A program made the position numbers and the translations under genes. From Calothrix sp. MO_167.B12 (GTDB lineage: Bacteria; Cyanobacteriota; Cyanobacteriia; Cyanobacteriales; Nostocaceae), in contig JASJCJ010000025.1 of NCBI GenBank assembly GCA_030066045.1, forward strand, positions 1 to 43,613: a stretch of DNA of 43,613 bases, in the 5' to 3' direction. The notes beneath the pieces are model-generated. The model had not been told where the DNA came from. It saw nothing but the letters and a program-made list of their open reading frames with translations, and did not search any database. Of this stretch, positions 7,590-17,486 are shown piece after piece. Each line of letters starts with the position of its first letter. Position 1 is the stretch's first letter.

Positions 7590-9059
7590 ATGTATCAGAG
7601 TCTTCATATGCATACAAATACTAAAAAGTCAAGTAAAAAAGCATGGGTTGGTGCGATCGCTCAACCAGCAACCGAGTTTTCCCTGACTCCCCTATCAATT
7701 ATCTCTGGAAATATACCAGTAGGTTTACGTGGTACACTGTACTGCAATGGTCCTGCACGGTTAAAACGTGGTGACAAGATTGTGGGACACTGGTTTGATG
7801 GGGATGGGGCGATTTTAGCGGTACATTTTACTGATGGTGATGTTAGGGCTGTTTATCGGTATGTGCAAACAGCTGGTTATCAAGAAGAGACAACCGCAGG
7901 TAAACTTATCTATGGCAACTATGGTATGACTGCCCCTGGAGCTTTTTGGAACAAATGGTTAAAGCCATTTAAGAATGTTGCCAATACCTCTGTGTTAGCC
8001 TTGCCAGATAGGCTTTTAGCATTATGGGAAGGTGGTCAACCCTACGCCCTCGATTTACAAACCTTGTCAACTTTGGGTTTAGATAATTTAGGGGAATTAG
8101 GCAAAGGTAAAACTTATTCTGCACACCCCAAGATTGACTATCAGACGGGTGATATTTTTAACTTTGGGATTGAACCTGGTAAAAATCCCCAGTTAAATCT
8201 CTATAAGAGTAATGCCACTGGCAAAATTGTGCAAACAGCTACATTACCCTTGGCAAGGTTATCATTAATCCATGATTTTGTTTTCGCTGGACCATATCTG
8301 GTATTTTTTATCCCTCCATTGGAATTGAATATTCTCCCTGTAATGTTGGGATTTTCTTCCTACTGTGATTCCCTGAAATGGAAACCCCAATTAGGAACGC
8401 AGATTTTAGTCATTGACAGAGAAACTTTATCTGTGGTGAGTCGCAGTGAAACAGAGCCTTGGTTTCAGTGGCATTTTGCTAACGGTTATGTGAGCGATCG
8501 CGGTATATTAATTGTAGACATGGCTCGCTATGAAGACTTTCAAACCAACCAGTTCCTCAAAGAAGTAGCCACAGGTATCACCCATACCCCTGCTCAGAGT
8601 CAGTTATCAAGGGTACAGTTAAATCCCCAAACAGGTAAAGTCACGGGTATAGAAACAATTTTAGACAGAAACTGTGATTTTCCCAGGGTACCACCCCAGA
8701 ATGTGGGACAAAATTCTCGATATACCTATCTGTCCATATCTCGGCAAGGTACAGATATTAGTCAAGAAATATTAAATGCGATCGCTCGCTTTGACCATAA
8801 AACTGATACCCTAATAGAAGCAGACTTGGGGGAAAATAGGTATCCTTCAGAACCAATCTATGCTCCGGATGCTCATAACCCAGAACAAGGTTGGATTCTC
8901 ACCGTTGTGTATGATGGTAATACCCATAGTAGTGAAGTTTGGGTATTTGATGGGGAGAAATTAGATGGAGAAGCCGTTTGTAGACTAGCCTTACCCAGTA
9001 CTATTCCTCACAGTTTTCATGGTACCTGGAAAGCAGCCCGTGGGAGTGAAGGAGTGTAG
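7590..9059 (+). CDS. Carotenoid / apocarotenoid cleavage dioxygenase
   Basis: The 489-residue protein belongs to the retinal pigment epithelial membrane protein / carotenoid oxygenase superfamily. These are seven-blade propellers with a ferrous iron held by four histidines that cleave conjugated double bonds of (apo)carotenoids. The four ligands are visible: His179 (SAHPKID), His228 (LIHDFVF), His295 (QWHFANGY) and His477 (PHSFHGTW). Other family landmarks are the N-terminal GTLYCNGPARL and HWFDGDGAI. The product is probably similar to cyanobacterial apocarotenoid-15,15'-oxygenase, but substrate and cleavage position cannot be read from sequence. The ATG at 7608 is an alternative start. The last residues (about KAARGSEGV) and the TAG are read from a short tandem repeat, so the C-terminus has been rewritten just after the last iron ligand. 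Confidence 0.9.
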   Translation: MYQSLHMHTNTKKSSKKAWVGAIAQPATEFSLTPLSIISGNIPVGLRGTLYCNGPARLKRGDKIVGHWFDGDGAILAVHFTDGDVRAVYRYVQTAGYQEETTAGKLIYGNYGMTAPGAFWNKWLKPFKNVANTSVLALPDRLLALWEGGQPYALDLQTLSTLGLDNLGELGKGKTYSAHPKIDYQTGDIFNFGIEPGKNPQLNLYKSNATGKIVQTATLPLARLSLIHDFVFAGPYLVFFIPPLELNILPVMLGFSSYCDSLKWKPQLGTQILVIDRETLSVVSRSETEPWFQWHFANGYVSDRGILIVDMARYEDFQTNQFLKEVATGITHTPAQSQLSRVQLNPQTGKVTGIETILDRNCDFPRVPPQNVGQNSRYTYLSISRQGTDISQEILNAIARFDHKTDTLIEADLGENRYPSEPIYAPDAHNPEQGWILTVVYDGNTHSSEVWVFDGEKLDGEAVCRLALPSTIPHSFHGTWKAARGSEGV

Positions 9060-9222
9060 ACACGAAGTGGCTTCTCGAAGAGTAGGAGTGAAGGAGTGAT
9101 GGAGGGAAGGAGTGTAGACACGAAGTGGCTTCTCGAAGAGTAGGAGTGAAGGAGTGAAGGAGTGATGGAGTGTAGACGTGGTAGCGGCTTCGGTGTAGGG
9201 TAGGAGTGATGGAGGTAGAGAG
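9045..9222. repeat. Direct repeats of GGAGTGAAGGAGTG type at the oxygenase 3' end
   Basis: A 52-bp sequence at 9048-9099 is repeated exactly at 9106-9157, with a degenerate third copy to about 9217. Each copy combines AGGAGTG short repeats with an embedded small dispersed element (GAAGTGGCTTCTCGAAGAGT). A related element is seen at 38313-38333. Confidence 0.85.
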
Positions 9223-9249
9223 ACAAGGGGACAAATTTTTCTTTATTAC

Positions 9250-9390
9250 TTAGGGTCTGCTGAATAAGTATAAAACATTAATTTATCAATGCTTTTGGGC
9301 TGTTTTTTGGAAATAAGTGTAAGGGAATTAGGATTTTCACCTCAAATCCTTGCATCTGGTATTTTTTGCGGGTAAAAAAATAGAAACCCA
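9250..9390. repeat. IS-end-like sequence (GGGTCTGCTGAATAA)
   Basis: AGGGTCTGCTGAATAAG resembles terminal inverted repeats of IS4-like cyanobacterial insertion sequences, and the block also carries AAATCCTTGCAT, an approximate reverse complement of ATGCAAGATTT in the dispersed element at 18837 and 42873. No transposase is present. This is probably an IS remnant or MITE; the family assignment is tentative. Confidence 0.35.
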
Positions 9391-9410
9391 TAGGCTGTAA
9401 CTATTGCCTA

Positions 9411-9540
9411 TTCCCTATTCCCTATTCCCTACCTCCACCAAAAGACTTTTTGCTGTAAGCCTTACTTTATGACTTATGACTTACGTTAATTTTAACTCCT
9501 AACACCGAACTCCTAACACTGAACTCACGTTAATCTACTG
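9411..9540. repeat. Short tandem repeats in the gap before rpaA
   Basis: Includes CTATTCCCTATTCCCTATTC (8-bp unit), GACTTATGACTTATGACTTA and two copies of an AACTCCTAACAC-type unit. No gene is seen between 9060 and 9624. Confidence 0.7.
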
Positions 9541-9560
9541 GGCTTGATATCAAAACTTAA

Positions 9561-9590
9561 TTGGCACTCACGTTGCAAATAGAGTGCCAA
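9561..9590. promoter_or_regulatory. CIRCE-like inverted repeat TTGGCACTC-N12-GAGTGCCAA
   Basis: A perfect 9-bp inverted repeat closely resembles the CIRCE operator bound by HrcA (TTAGCACTC-N9-GAGTGCTAA). The spacer here is 12 nt instead of 9. It lies 34 nt downstream of the rpaA stop and is not positioned before any groES or groEL gene in the window. It may be an rpaA mRNA 3' hairpin, although no U-run follows, or a relic operator. Confidence 0.45.
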
Positions 9591-9624
9591 CTCTGAAGCG
9601 AATTTCCAGTATGAAGTCTGAATC

Positions 9625-10368
9625 TTAACCAACCACTGATGTCGAAGCGTCCTCACTTGATGGGGGAGTACTGGGCAACTCCAGACAATAACCTGCACCA
9701 TATACTGTCTTGATGTAACGGGGATGGCGGGGATCTGGCTCTAACTTAGTTCTCAGGTGGCGAATATGAACCCGTATGGTTTCAATATCATCATCAGGAT
9801 CGTATCCCCAAACTTCTCGGAGAATTTCACTGGGGGAAACTGTTTGACCATGACGTTGAAGCAAACAATGGAGTAGTTCAAACTCTAAGTGGGTCAATTT
9901 TACTGTTTCATTGAACCATATTGCCTCAAATCTCTCCGGAACTAAGGTCAGAGGACCATAGTTGAGAATCTCGCTATGTTTTGCTGCTTGAGGGATGCGA
10001 TCCGTACGTCGCAGTAGTGCCCGCACCCTTGCCAACATCTCCTCTACTTCAAAAGGCTTGGTCAGATAGTCATCTGCCCCAGCATTAAAGCCTTCTACCT
10101 TATCTTGAGTTTGGCTTAACGCCGTTAACATCAACACGGGAATTTCCGCTGTACGTTCATCCCGGCGCAAACGCTGGCAAATCGTAAATCCATCCACCCT
10201 AGGCAACATCAGATCGAGCATGATTAAATCTGGCTGTAGCTGGAGAGCTAGTGCCTGCCCTTTGATACCGTCTTCAGCTTGACTGACATCATAGCCAGCC
10301 ATTTCTAAATTTACGGCTACCAATTCTGAGATTGCGGGGTCGTCGTCTATGACAAGAATCCTCGGCAT
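9625..10368 (-). CDS. rpaA: Response regulator RpaA (OmpR family)
   Basis: The 247-residue protein has a receiver domain (1-120) with acidic pocket DDD (8-10), phosphoacceptor Asp52 in MLDLMLP, Thr in LTALSQ and Lys in YLTKPFE. An OmpR-type winged-helix DNA-binding domain follows (about 137-235). The N-terminal [20 protein letters not shown] and the [20 protein letters not shown] and [13 protein letters not shown] stretches are characteristic of RpaA and differ clearly from RpaB. RpaA is the output regulator of the KaiABC clock, phosphorylated by SasA, and controls circadian and dark-adaptation genes. The gene stands alone here with large non-coding gaps on both sides, especially the 700-nt upstream gap. 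Assignment is from memory of the family and is strong. Confidence 0.93.
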   Translation of the reverse strand: MPRILVIDDDPAISELVAVNLEMAGYDVSQAEDGIKGQALALQLQPDLIMLDLMLPRVDGFTICQRLRRDERTAEIPVLMLTALSQTQDKVEGFNAGADDYLTKPFEVEEMLARVRALLRRTDRIPQAAKHSEILNYGPLTLVPERFEAIWFNETVKLTHLEFELLHCLLQRHGQTVSPSEILREVWGYDPDDDIETIRVHIRHLRTKLEPDPRHPRYIKTVYGAGYCLELPSTPPSSEDASTSVVG

Positions 10369-10770
10369 TACATTCTTAAAGGAATATTACTACTTATTAA
10401 GGATAAATAAGAACCTTTGGTATAAGACAAAGATTACTTTATTTATTATAAAAAATATTTGAAATCCAACATAAATCTTAAACTAAAACCGGAAAAAAAT
10501 ATAGGGCTCATTACACTTAATCTGAATACTGTGTAAAATTTTGGGAGAAAACCGCAATGGTTTTGATAGAAAAGGGTAATAGTACTTGCCTTAACTACAT
10601 TTTGGTTAATTTGTCAAAGACAAAATAGCTCAACATGAATGGTTCCTCCCTTAAACAAACATTAAGGATAGGCTAATGGGAGGTACTTGCTTTTTGTTGC
10701 CAAATTGCCATCTAGAAAAAGCAAATTTGTATATAAATTACACATAACTGGGAATTATCCCATGATTAGG
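10369..10770. other. AT-rich upstream region of rpaA without a gene
   Basis: No ORF of protein-like composition was found on either strand. The stretch is AT-rich with A and T runs and probably contains the rpaA promoter and 5' leader. I could not identify a specific operator with confidence. Confidence 0.5.
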
Positions 10771-11066
10771 TGATGGTTGTTGGTTGTTAGTTGTTAGTTG
10801 TTAGTTAGTGGTTGATGGGGTGATGGGGTGATGGGGTGATAGGGTGATGGGGTGAGGGAGCATCCCAATTTTTCAAAAGTATGTGGTAGTGGGAGCCGGA
10901 AAGCTCCCTTGATATATAAAGCGGGCAAGATGCCCGCACTACAAAGGTTGATGGGGTGATGAGATAAAAATAGAGATAAAAATAATTCTTCCCCACTCCG
11001 AACTCCCCTAGGGCGCAAGCCGCAGCACCCCTACAAACACCTAATTTCCTTTATATTTTATTACTT
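10771..11066. repeat. Short tandem repeats plus a hairpin-bearing dispersed element
   Basis: Contains TTGTTAGTTGTTAGTTGTTA (7-bp unit), GGGGTGATGGGGTGATGGGG (8-9-bp unit) and an IS/MITE-like end GGGAGCATCCCAATTTTTCA (from 10857). It also has the hairpin GCGGGCAAGATGCCCGC (10920-10936) and a TTACTTA heptamer array (11060-11085). The apparent ORFs in this stretch are translations of repeats. The GCGGGCA hairpin recurs in expanded form at 43506-43580. Confidence 0.8.
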
Positions 11067-11067
11067 A

Positions 11068-11877
11068 TTACTTATTACTTATTACAGACCATCCCAAACT
11101 AGTAGGTTGTTGGTAAACTTGCTTGAGGGTGTTAACATCCCTAGTGGAAATAGGAGGTGGATTGCGAACTTGTGAAGGGTATAAAGCATCACTGCTTTTT
11201 TGGCTATGACCCCAAATACCAAGAGCATGACCGAGTTCGTGACGAGCGGCTGCTAAGAGATACTTACCTGTTTGACTGGGGCTGAGGAGGATTTGAAACT
11301 GGTGGTGGAGAATATTGTTTTTAGTGTATAAATTATAGGTCGTGAGAGCAGAACGAGCACGGATTATTTTGCGATCGCGGTCAAATCTTAAAGGTGGTGC
11401 TTTTCTAATGATAGTAATATCTGCTACATCTGCGTGGGAGACTATTTCTAGGGGTAAGTAGTTGTTCCACTCTGATACGGTTTGGGAAACTGTATTTACC
11501 CAATTTTTAGCCTGTATGGTGTTGGATAATTGGGGTGTGGCGATGTGAATGCGAATGGGAAACCGGGACCAAATTAAGTAACCAACGGGTGTAGATTTTA
11601 CCTGGGAGAAATAGTCACCACTGTTACTGCTATCTTGCCACTGTGCTAATTGGGGAGGTAATTTATGGGTTTGGGGTGTGGGGAAAGTAACAGCAATTAA
11701 ATCTGGAGCGCTCTGCTGAGATTTGGGGATAAAAATATTGCTAGATTGTCCAATAGCAAAAGACTGCACGTTAATCAAGATGGCGAGCAGTCCGCTAATG
11801 GTTGCTATGAGTATGGGTGAAAGCCAACGGTTCCAGAATGGGGATGGAGTTTTGGGTTTTAGTTTTTGTTTTCCCAT
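11068..11877 (-). CDS. Matrixin-like zinc metallopeptidase, membrane-anchored or secreted
   Basis: The 269-residue protein has a single N-terminal hydrophobic segment (about 20-42) that serves as anchor or signal. The C-terminal half carries ARHELGHALGIWGHS, with His213, Glu214 and His217 as zinc ligands and catalytic base. This is a matrixin/M10-like motif, but the third histidine (His224) is one residue later than in the classical HExxHxxGxxH. A following ALYPSQVRNPPPISTRDV segment is typical of the cyanobacterial group with HELGHALGIWGHS. The final residues (VISNK) and the stop codon are read from a TTACTTA heptamer array, so the 3' end has been altered. Substrate is unknown. Confidence 0.8.
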   Translation of the reverse strand: MGKQKLKPKTPSPFWNRWLSPILIATISGLLAILINVQSFAIGQSSNIFIPKSQQSAPDLIAVTFPTPQTHKLPPQLAQWQDSSNSGDYFSQVKSTPVGYLIWSRFPIRIHIATPQLSNTIQAKNWVNTVSQTVSEWNNYLPLEIVSHADVADITIIRKAPPLRFDRDRKIIRARSALTTYNLYTKNNILHHQFQILLSPSQTGKYLLAAARHELGHALGIWGHSQKSSDALYPSQVRNPPPISTRDVNTLKQVYQQPTSLGWSVISNK

Positions 11878-11944
11878 TGATGTTAATTAACCCTACAGGG
11901 ACTTGCAGATAAAAAAACACCCTATAGTTATCAGGTAACAAAAT

Positions 11945-11991
11945 ATGTAAACTCAACTGTCAACTGTCAACTGTCAACCGTCAACCGTCAA
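11945..11991. repeat. Heptamer array TCAACTG / TCAACCG
   Basis: About six tandem copies of CAACTGT or CAACCGT directly downstream of the secG stop. This is a typical cyanobacterial short tandemly repeated (STRR) sequence. A related array, in reverse orientation, is at 14160-14207. Confidence 0.85.
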
Positions 11992-12225
11992 CTATTTAGG
12001 TAGCCAGTTAGCACTTAAAACTATGGTTAAGCCGAGAAAGATAACTGTGAGCATCCAAGTTACTCGATTTAAAGTATTTTCCGCGCTTTTGGTGCTGCTG
12101 AATAACTGCGCTTGACCGCCAATAGCTGCGATCCCATCACCTTTCGGACTGTGGAGAAGGACTAAAACAATTAAGCCAATGGCAGAAACTGCCCAAATAC
12201 CTTGTACAACGTTAGTGACATTCAT
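11992..12225 (-). CDS. secG: Preprotein translocase subunit SecG
   Basis: About 77 residues from the ATG at 12225 (MNVTNVVQGIWAVSAIG); a TTG 33 nt upstream is in frame but not expected. Two transmembrane helices (about 5-24 and 54-73) flank a cytoplasmic loop containing HSPKGDGIAAIGGQAQLFSS and the conserved STKSAENTLNR. SecG is the accessory subunit of the SecYEG channel in plasma and thylakoid membranes. The gene lies 157 nt downstream of gpmI on the same strand, an arrangement I recall from other cyanobacteria, and the two may be co-transcribed. Length is normal. Confidence 0.92.
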   Translation of the reverse strand: MNVTNVVQGIWAVSAIGLIVLVLLHSPKGDGIAAIGGQAQLFSSTKSAENTLNRVTWMLTVIFLGLTIVLSANWLPK

Positions 12226-12382
12226 GGTGGTAATATCTATATCTTTGAACTTTTGCAAGCAGTTGTGGAACTAGTGGAGTCGGATTCCACCCAAGAGTGG
12301 CAACCGGCTAACCTAGAGGGTGAGCTTTGAGTTTAAAGTCTGGGTTAAACCATCCTTGATTACTCATCACTCACAATTTTTT

Positions 12383-13981
12383 TTACAGCCCAACTCTTAG
12401 GGGAGTGGGAGGCAACTTCACTTCATACTCAGCATTTTGGAGTAGCGATCGCCCAGTCATTTCTGGAGGCTGGGGTAATTGTAATATGTCCAGAATAGTA
12501 GGAGCAATATCAGCAAGTTTACCATCACTCCTGAAGTTAACTTCTGCACCATACCCAGGGATTTTCACCTTTTCTCCTTCAACCAAGATTAAAGGAACTG
12601 GATTGGTGGTGTGAGCCGTCCAGGGTTGTCCCCCTTCATCTATCATATACTCAGCATTACCGTGGTCGGCAGTAATAATTGTTGTTCCACCAACTTTACT
12701 CACACCCGTAACTAAACGAGCGACACATTTATCCACCATTTCAATGGCTGACACAGTGGCTTCTATTTGTCCTGTATGGCCTACCATATCAGGGTTAGCA
12801 TAGTTGATTACCACCAGGGAGTAAATGCCCTGATTAATGGCTGCTACCGCCACATCTGTAACTGCTTCAGCAGACATTGTGGGGGCGTGATCGTAGGTGG
12901 CTACCATGGGACTGTTAACCAGTTCCCGGTCTTCCCCAGGAAAAGGTTCTTCTAAACCGCCATTGAAGAAGTAGGTCACATGGGCGTATTTTTCAGTTTC
13001 TGCCGTGCGAAACTGCTTTAAACCCTGTTGGGCAATGACTTCCCCCAAAATATTACTGAGGTTCTGGGGTTCAAAGGCAACATCCACAGGTAAATCTGGA
13101 TCGTACTGGGTAAAGGTGGCAAAATCCAAAGGTTGGATTTGCTGCCGCTCGAAACCGTCAAATTTTTCACTGACAAACGCCTGGGTGAGCTGTCTAGCGC
13201 GGTCAGGACGGAAATTGAAGAATATGACCCCATCCCCTGATTCCACGGCTCCAGGGGCAAGACGGGTGGGTAAGACAAATTCATCGGTGATCCCTTCAGC
13301 ATAGGATGCTTGTAACACTTCTGCTGCCAAACGTCCGTCGCCAGCACCATCTTGTGTCATTACATCATAGGCTTTTTGTACCCGATCCCAACGGCGATCG
13401 CGATCCATTGCGTAGTATCTACCACTGAGGGTAGATATACGTCCAATGCCAATGCGGTCTATGTAATCTTGAATTAGACCCATTGATTTGACACCATCAG
13501 TAGGCTTAGTATCCCGTCCATCTGCGATCGCATGGATACAAACCTCGGTAATTCCTTGGGATTTAGCCAAGTCCAAAAGTCCAAACAGATGGCTTAAATG
13601 GGAATGTACTCCACCCTCAGAGCATAGTCCCACTATGTGCAACTTGCCATGACGATTTTTCACCGCTTGACAAATTTCCACCAGTGCAACATTTTTATTG
13701 ATTGAACCATCTTCCACAGCATCCGAGATGCGTACTAATTCTTGAGGTACAACTCTGCCAGCACCAATATTCAAATGACCAACTTCAGAGTTGCCCATTT
13801 GTCCTTCTGGCAGTCCTACAGCTTTTCCAGAGGTGCGAATGAGTGTGTGGGGATAAGCAGCCCATAAACTATCCATTACTGGAGTCTTGGCTGCGGCAAT
13901 AGCATTGCCTTGTGTCTCCTCACAGTAGCCCCATCCGTCTAAAATGACTAGCACCACGGGAGCAACAGGTGCTTTGGTCAT
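12383..13981 (-). CDS. gpmI: 2,3-bisphosphoglycerate-independent phosphoglycerate mutase
   Basis: The 532-residue enzyme interconverts 3- and 2-phosphoglycerate in glycolysis and gluconeogenesis using two manganese ions and a phosphoserine. The metal-site start LVILDGWGYC (Asp15) and the nucleophile Ser65 in QMGNSEVGHLNIGAGR are intact. Further landmarks are GLCSEGGVHSHLSHL, HAIADGRDTKP, FNFRPDRARQL, YANPDMVGHTG and ITADHGNAE. Length and order match the family. The ATG is preceded by an AT-rich leader. It probably heads a gpmI-secG unit. Confidence 0.96.
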   Translation of the reverse strand: MTKAPVAPVVLVILDGWGYCEETQGNAIAAAKTPVMDSLWAAYPHTLIRTSGKAVGLPEGQMGNSEVGHLNIGAGRVVPQELVRISDAVEDGSINKNVALVEICQAVKNRHGKLHIVGLCSEGGVHSHLSHLFGLLDLAKSQGITEVCIHAIADGRDTKPTDGVKSMGLIQDYIDRIGIGRISTLSGRYYAMDRDRRWDRVQKAYDVMTQDGAGDGRLAAEVLQASYAEGITDEFVLPTRLAPGAVESGDGVIFFNFRPDRARQLTQAFVSEKFDGFERQQIQPLDFATFTQYDPDLPVDVAFEPQNLSNILGEVIAQQGLKQFRTAETEKYAHVTYFFNGGLEEPFPGEDRELVNSPMVATYDHAPTMSAEAVTDVAVAAINQGIYSLVVINYANPDMVGHTGQIEATVSAIEMVDKCVARLVTGVSKVGGTTIITADHGNAEYMIDEGGQPWTAHTTNPVPLILVEGEKVKIPGYGAEVNFRSDGKLADIAPTILDILQLPQPPEMTGRSLLQNAEYEVKLPPTPLRVGL

Positions 13982-14157
13982 AATAAATAGCCCTTTACTT
14001 TTTGTAATAACCGCATAATACCACTGCTATCCACAGCCGCAAGTGAATTTCTGCTTACTAATCGCTTTTATGGTAAAGCTTTGATTTATCAAACATTTCT
14101 TCCATTTTAGGAAATATGTCTCAATTATTGCCACACTTTGTGCTCGGGGGATGGGGT

Positions 14158-14335
14158 GGTTGTTAGTTGTTAGTTGTTAGTTGACAGTTGACAGTTGACG
14201 GTTGACAGCTTAATTCTTTCACTCCCCCACTCCTTCACTCCTTCCCTCCTTCCCTCCTTCACTCCTTCACTCCCTCACTCCCTCACTCCCTCACTCCTTC
14301 ACTCCCCCACTCCCCCACTCCCCCACTCCTGCCTG
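14158..14335. repeat. STRR arrays: GTTAGTT / GTTGACA heptamers, then CACTCC-type pyrimidine repeats
   Basis: 14158-14207 holds TTGTTAGTT and GTTGACA heptamer runs. 14217-14333 holds more than a dozen imperfect CACTCCTT / CACTCCC units, almost pure C and T on the + strand. These lie between the divergent gpmI and valS genes. The ORF across them (SFTPSLPHSLTPS) is translation of repeats and is not called. About 160 nt of single-copy sequence remain for the valS promoter. Confidence 0.85.
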
Positions 14336-14495
14336 TGGCAAAATTTATTAGGTGTTTTACTGTTTTTATCCTCTATTTTGATAATAGTGGTTTCCAAACA
14401 AGCGGATTCACCCGTAGATAAGAAGAAAATTACAACATATGTGTCTTTTCTTAAGTTTTAATTCCCTAGCTGAAAACCGATAAATAACAACTGAA

Positions 14496-17486
14496 ATGAC
14501 CGCAACAACAACCAACCTGCCTAGCTTATACGAACCTTCTGCTACAGAAGCGAAGTGGCAAAAATTTTGGGAAGATAACCAAGTTTACAAAGCCGACCCC
14601 AATAGGGGTGGTGAATCCTACTGTATTGTGATCCCACCCCCTAATGTCACGGGTAGTCTGCACATGGGACACGCCTTTGACAATAGTTTGATTGATACCC
14701 TGGTACGTTACAACCGGATGTGTGGCCGCAATGCCCTATATTTACCAGGAACAGACCATGCCAGTATTGCCGTACACACAATTCTCGAAAAGCAATTGGC
14801 AGCAGAGGGGAAAACTCGCTATGAATTAGGACGAGAAAAATTTCTCGAACGGGCGAAGCAATGGAAGACCCAATCTGGAGGGACAATTATTAATCAGTTA
14901 CGCCGTTTGGGTGTATCCACAGATTGGTCCCGGGAACGTTTTACCCTGGATGATGGTTTGTCTAAGGCGGTTTTATATGCTTTTAACAGTCTCTATAATG
15001 AAGGGCTAATTTATCGCGGTAAATACTTGGTAAACTGGTGCCCAGCATCACAATCGGCGGTGTCTGATGTGGAGGTGGAATCTAAAGAAGTTGATGGCAA
15101 TCTTTGGCACTTCCGCTATCCCCTCACCGATGGTTCTGGGTATGTAGAGGTGGCAACCACTAGACCGGAAACCATGCTGGGGGATACTGGTGTAGCTGTC
15201 AATCCTAGTGATGAACGTTACAAGCATCTGATTGGCAACACCCTGATGTTGCCCATTATGAATCGGGAAATCCCGATCATTGCAGATGATTTGGTCGATG
15301 CCACCTTTGGTACTGGGTGCGTCAAGGTAACTCCCGCCCACGATCCCAATGATTTTGAAATGGGTAAGCGTCACAATTTGCCGTTCATTAATATTATGAA
15401 TAAGGACGGCAGTTTGAATGAAAATGCCGGGGAGTTTCAAGGACAAGACAGGTTCGTTGCTAGGAAGAATGTAGTCGCACGCCTAGAAGCTGATGGGGTG
15501 TTGGTCAAGGTAGAGGATTATAAACATAGCGTTCCCTACAGCGATCGCGGTAAAGTACCTGTAGAACCTTTACTATCAACCCAGTGGTTTGTAAAGATTC
15601 GCCCCATGGCGGATAGATGTCTGGAGTTCCTAGAGCAGGAAAATTCACCCCATTTTGTTCCCGAACGTTGGACGAAGGTGTACCGGGATTGGTTGGTAAA
15701 ACTCAAGGATTGGTGTATTTCCCGTCAGTTGTGGTGGGGACATCAAATCCCGGCTTGGTATGCTGTGAGTGAAACGGGTGGAGAAATTGCTGACAATACC
15801 CCCTTTGTAGTGGCAAGTAGCGATGCTGAAGCCAGGGAAAAACTAGTTGCACAGTTTGGGGAAAATGTACAGATAGAAAGAGATCCCGATGTATTAGATA
15901 CTTGGTTCTCCTCTGGATTATGGCCCTTTTCTACCTTGGGATGGCCCGAAGAAACTGCGGATTTAAAGACTTATTATCCTAATAGTGCCCTGGTAACAGG
16001 TTTTGATATTATCTTTTTCTGGGTAGCGAGAATGACCATGATGGCCGGTCATTTTACTGGACAAATGCCCTTTAAGGATGTTTATATCCACGGCTTGGTA
16101 CTGGATGAAAAGGGCAAAAAAATGTCCAAGTCGGCGAATAATGGTATCGATCCCCTACTATTAATGGATAAATATGGCACAGATGCACTGCGGTATACCC
16201 TGATTAAAGAGGTGGCAGGAGCAGGTCAAGATATCCGCCTAGAGTACGATCGCAAAAAGAATGAATCCTCATCAGTGGAGGCTTCCCGTAACTTTGCCAA
16301 TAAGTTATGGAATGCAGCGCGGTTTGTAATGATGAACTTGGATGGTCAAACACCCCAACAGTTGGGTGTGCCTCAAGATACAGAATTAAGTGACCAGTGG
16401 ATTCTTTCCCGATTTAACCAAGTCGTACAACAAAGCCATATTTACATGGATAGATATGGGTTAGGGGAAACAGCTAAGGCTCTGTATGAATTTATTTGGG
16501 GGGATTTTTGTGACTGGTATATCGAACTGGTGAAGTCCCGGTTACAAAACAAAGCTGATGCAGCATCCCGCAAGGCAGCGCAACAAACTTTAGCATATGT
16601 ACTGGAAGGAATTTTAAAGCTCTTAAGTCCATTTATGCCCCACATTACTGAGGAAATTTGGCATACCCTTACCCAACAAGAAGCAGACTCAAAACAAAGT
16701 TTGTCTTGTCAGCCTTACCCAGAAGCGGACACCAAGCTGATAAATTCAGAATTGGAGGCACAATTTGAACTACTAATTAGTACAATTCGCACCATTCGCA
16801 ATCTACGAGCTGAAGCAGATGTGAAGCCGGGAGCAAAAGTTACTACCAACTTGCAAAGTGACAGTGCTCAAGAAAGGGATATTCTCAGTCAGGGACAGGA
16901 ATATATCAAAGATTTGGCAAAGGTAGAGAATTTGACCATTGCTGAAGGACAAAAATCCCCTGAAAAATCGAGCAATTGGCGAAAAATACTCGCTATTATC
17001 TTTTCCCTATTCTTAGTGAGAATTGCCTTTGCAATATCCAACGCTATGGGTAGCATTCCGATTGTCGGCAATTTCTTTGAAATTGTTGGTTTACTCTACT
17101 TCACCTGGTTTATTAGCCGTAACTTAATCTCGGCTCAGTCTCGACACAAAGTGTGGGAAAAACTTTCCCAATTCACTGGTGCAGAGCCTACCCCAGAATC
17201 AAAAGAGCCACCAACAACACCAGAAAAAGTTATTGCTGGGGTAGTGGGGACAGTACAAGTGCTAATACCTCTAGATGGGGTAGTAGATATTGCTGCTCTG
17301 CGGGCAAAACTGGAAAAAAGTTTAACTAAAGTAGAAAATGAGGCTAAATCCTTGACTAGTAGATTAAGTAATCCTAAGTTTGTGGAGCAAGCACCAGCAG
17401 AAGTGGTTCAAGGAGCCAGGGATGCTCTAGCAGAAGCAGAAAAACAAAGAGAAATTTTGCGCGCACGTCTTCAGACGTTGTCTTAG
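14496..17486 (+). CDS. valS: Valyl-tRNA synthetase with CAAD membrane domain
   Basis: The 996-residue class I synthetase charges tRNA-Val. The HIGH-type motif HMGH (56-59, within [14 protein letters not shown]) and KMSKS (542-546) bracket the Rossmann and editing domains ([26 protein letters not shown]). The anticodon-binding domain follows (about 640-800). Between it and the C-terminal coiled coil (about 920-996) lies an extra segment, about 820-905, with two hydrophobic helices ([18 protein letters not shown] and [18 protein letters not shown]). This is the CAAD appended domain known from cyanobacterial synthetases and plant CURT1-like proteins, which anchors the enzyme to thylakoid membranes. 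Ordinary bacterial ValRS is about 880-950 residues, so the excess length is explained by this domain. No T-box-like leader is evident. Confidence 0.96.
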   Translation: MTATTTNLPSLYEPSATEAKWQKFWEDNQVYKADPNRGGESYCIVIPPPNVTGSLHMGHAFDNSLIDTLVRYNRMCGRNALYLPGTDHASIAVHTILEKQLAAEGKTRYELGREKFLERAKQWKTQSGGTIINQLRRLGVSTDWSRERFTLDDGLSKAVLYAFNSLYNEGLIYRGKYLVNWCPASQSAVSDVEVESKEVDGNLWHFRYPLTDGSGYVEVATTRPETMLGDTGVAVNPSDERYKHLIGNTLMLPIMNREIPIIADDLVDATFGTGCVKVTPAHDPNDFEMGKRHNLPFINIMNKDGSLNENAGEFQGQDRFVARKNVVARLEADGVLVKVEDYKHSVPYSDRGKVPVEPLLSTQWFVKIRPMADRCLEFLEQENSPHFVPERWTKVYRDWLVKLKDWCISRQLWWGHQIPAWYAVSETGGEIADNTPFVVASSDAEAREKLVAQFGENVQIERDPDVLDTWFSSGLWPFSTLGWPEETADLKTYYPNSALVTGFDIIFFWVARMTMMAGHFTGQMPFKDVYIHGLVLDEKGKKMSKSANNGIDPLLLMDKYGTDALRYTLIKEVAGAGQDIRLEYDRKKNESSSVEASRNFANKLWNAARFVMMNLDGQTPQQLGVPQDTELSDQWILSRFNQVVQQSHIYMDRYGLGETAKALYEFIWGDFCDWYIELVKSRLQNKADAASRKAAQQTLAYVLEGILKLLSPFMPHITEEIWHTLTQQEADSKQSLSCQPYPEADTKLINSELEAQFELLISTIRTIRNLRAEADVKPGAKVTTNLQSDSAQERDILSQGQEYIKDLAKVENLTIAEGQKSPEKSSNWRKILAIIFSLFLVRIAFAISNAMGSIPIVGNFFEIVGLLYFTWFISRNLISAQSRHKVWEKLSQFTGAEPTPESKEPPTTPEKVIAGVVGTVQVLIPLDGVVDIAALRAKLEKSLTKVENEAKSLTSRLSNPKFVEQAPAEVVQGARDALAEAEKQREILRARLQTLS

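Noticed and set aside
9001-9234. Ser/His/Thr-rich minus-strand ORFs
   Set aside because: They are read from the 52-bp duplicated repeat at the carotenoid oxygenase 3' end.
10794-11018. Small minus-strand ORFs with HPITPSPHHPI text
   Set aside because: They are translation of GGGGTGAT repeats and a MITE-like end.
12226-12258. Longer secG start at a TTG
   Set aside because: SecG proteins begin at the MNVTNVVQ position; the extension has no support from the family or a ribosome binding site.
14195-14461. 88-codon ORF upstream of valS
   Set aside because: More than half is translation of CACTCC repeats; the hydrophobic tail alone does not make a credible gene.
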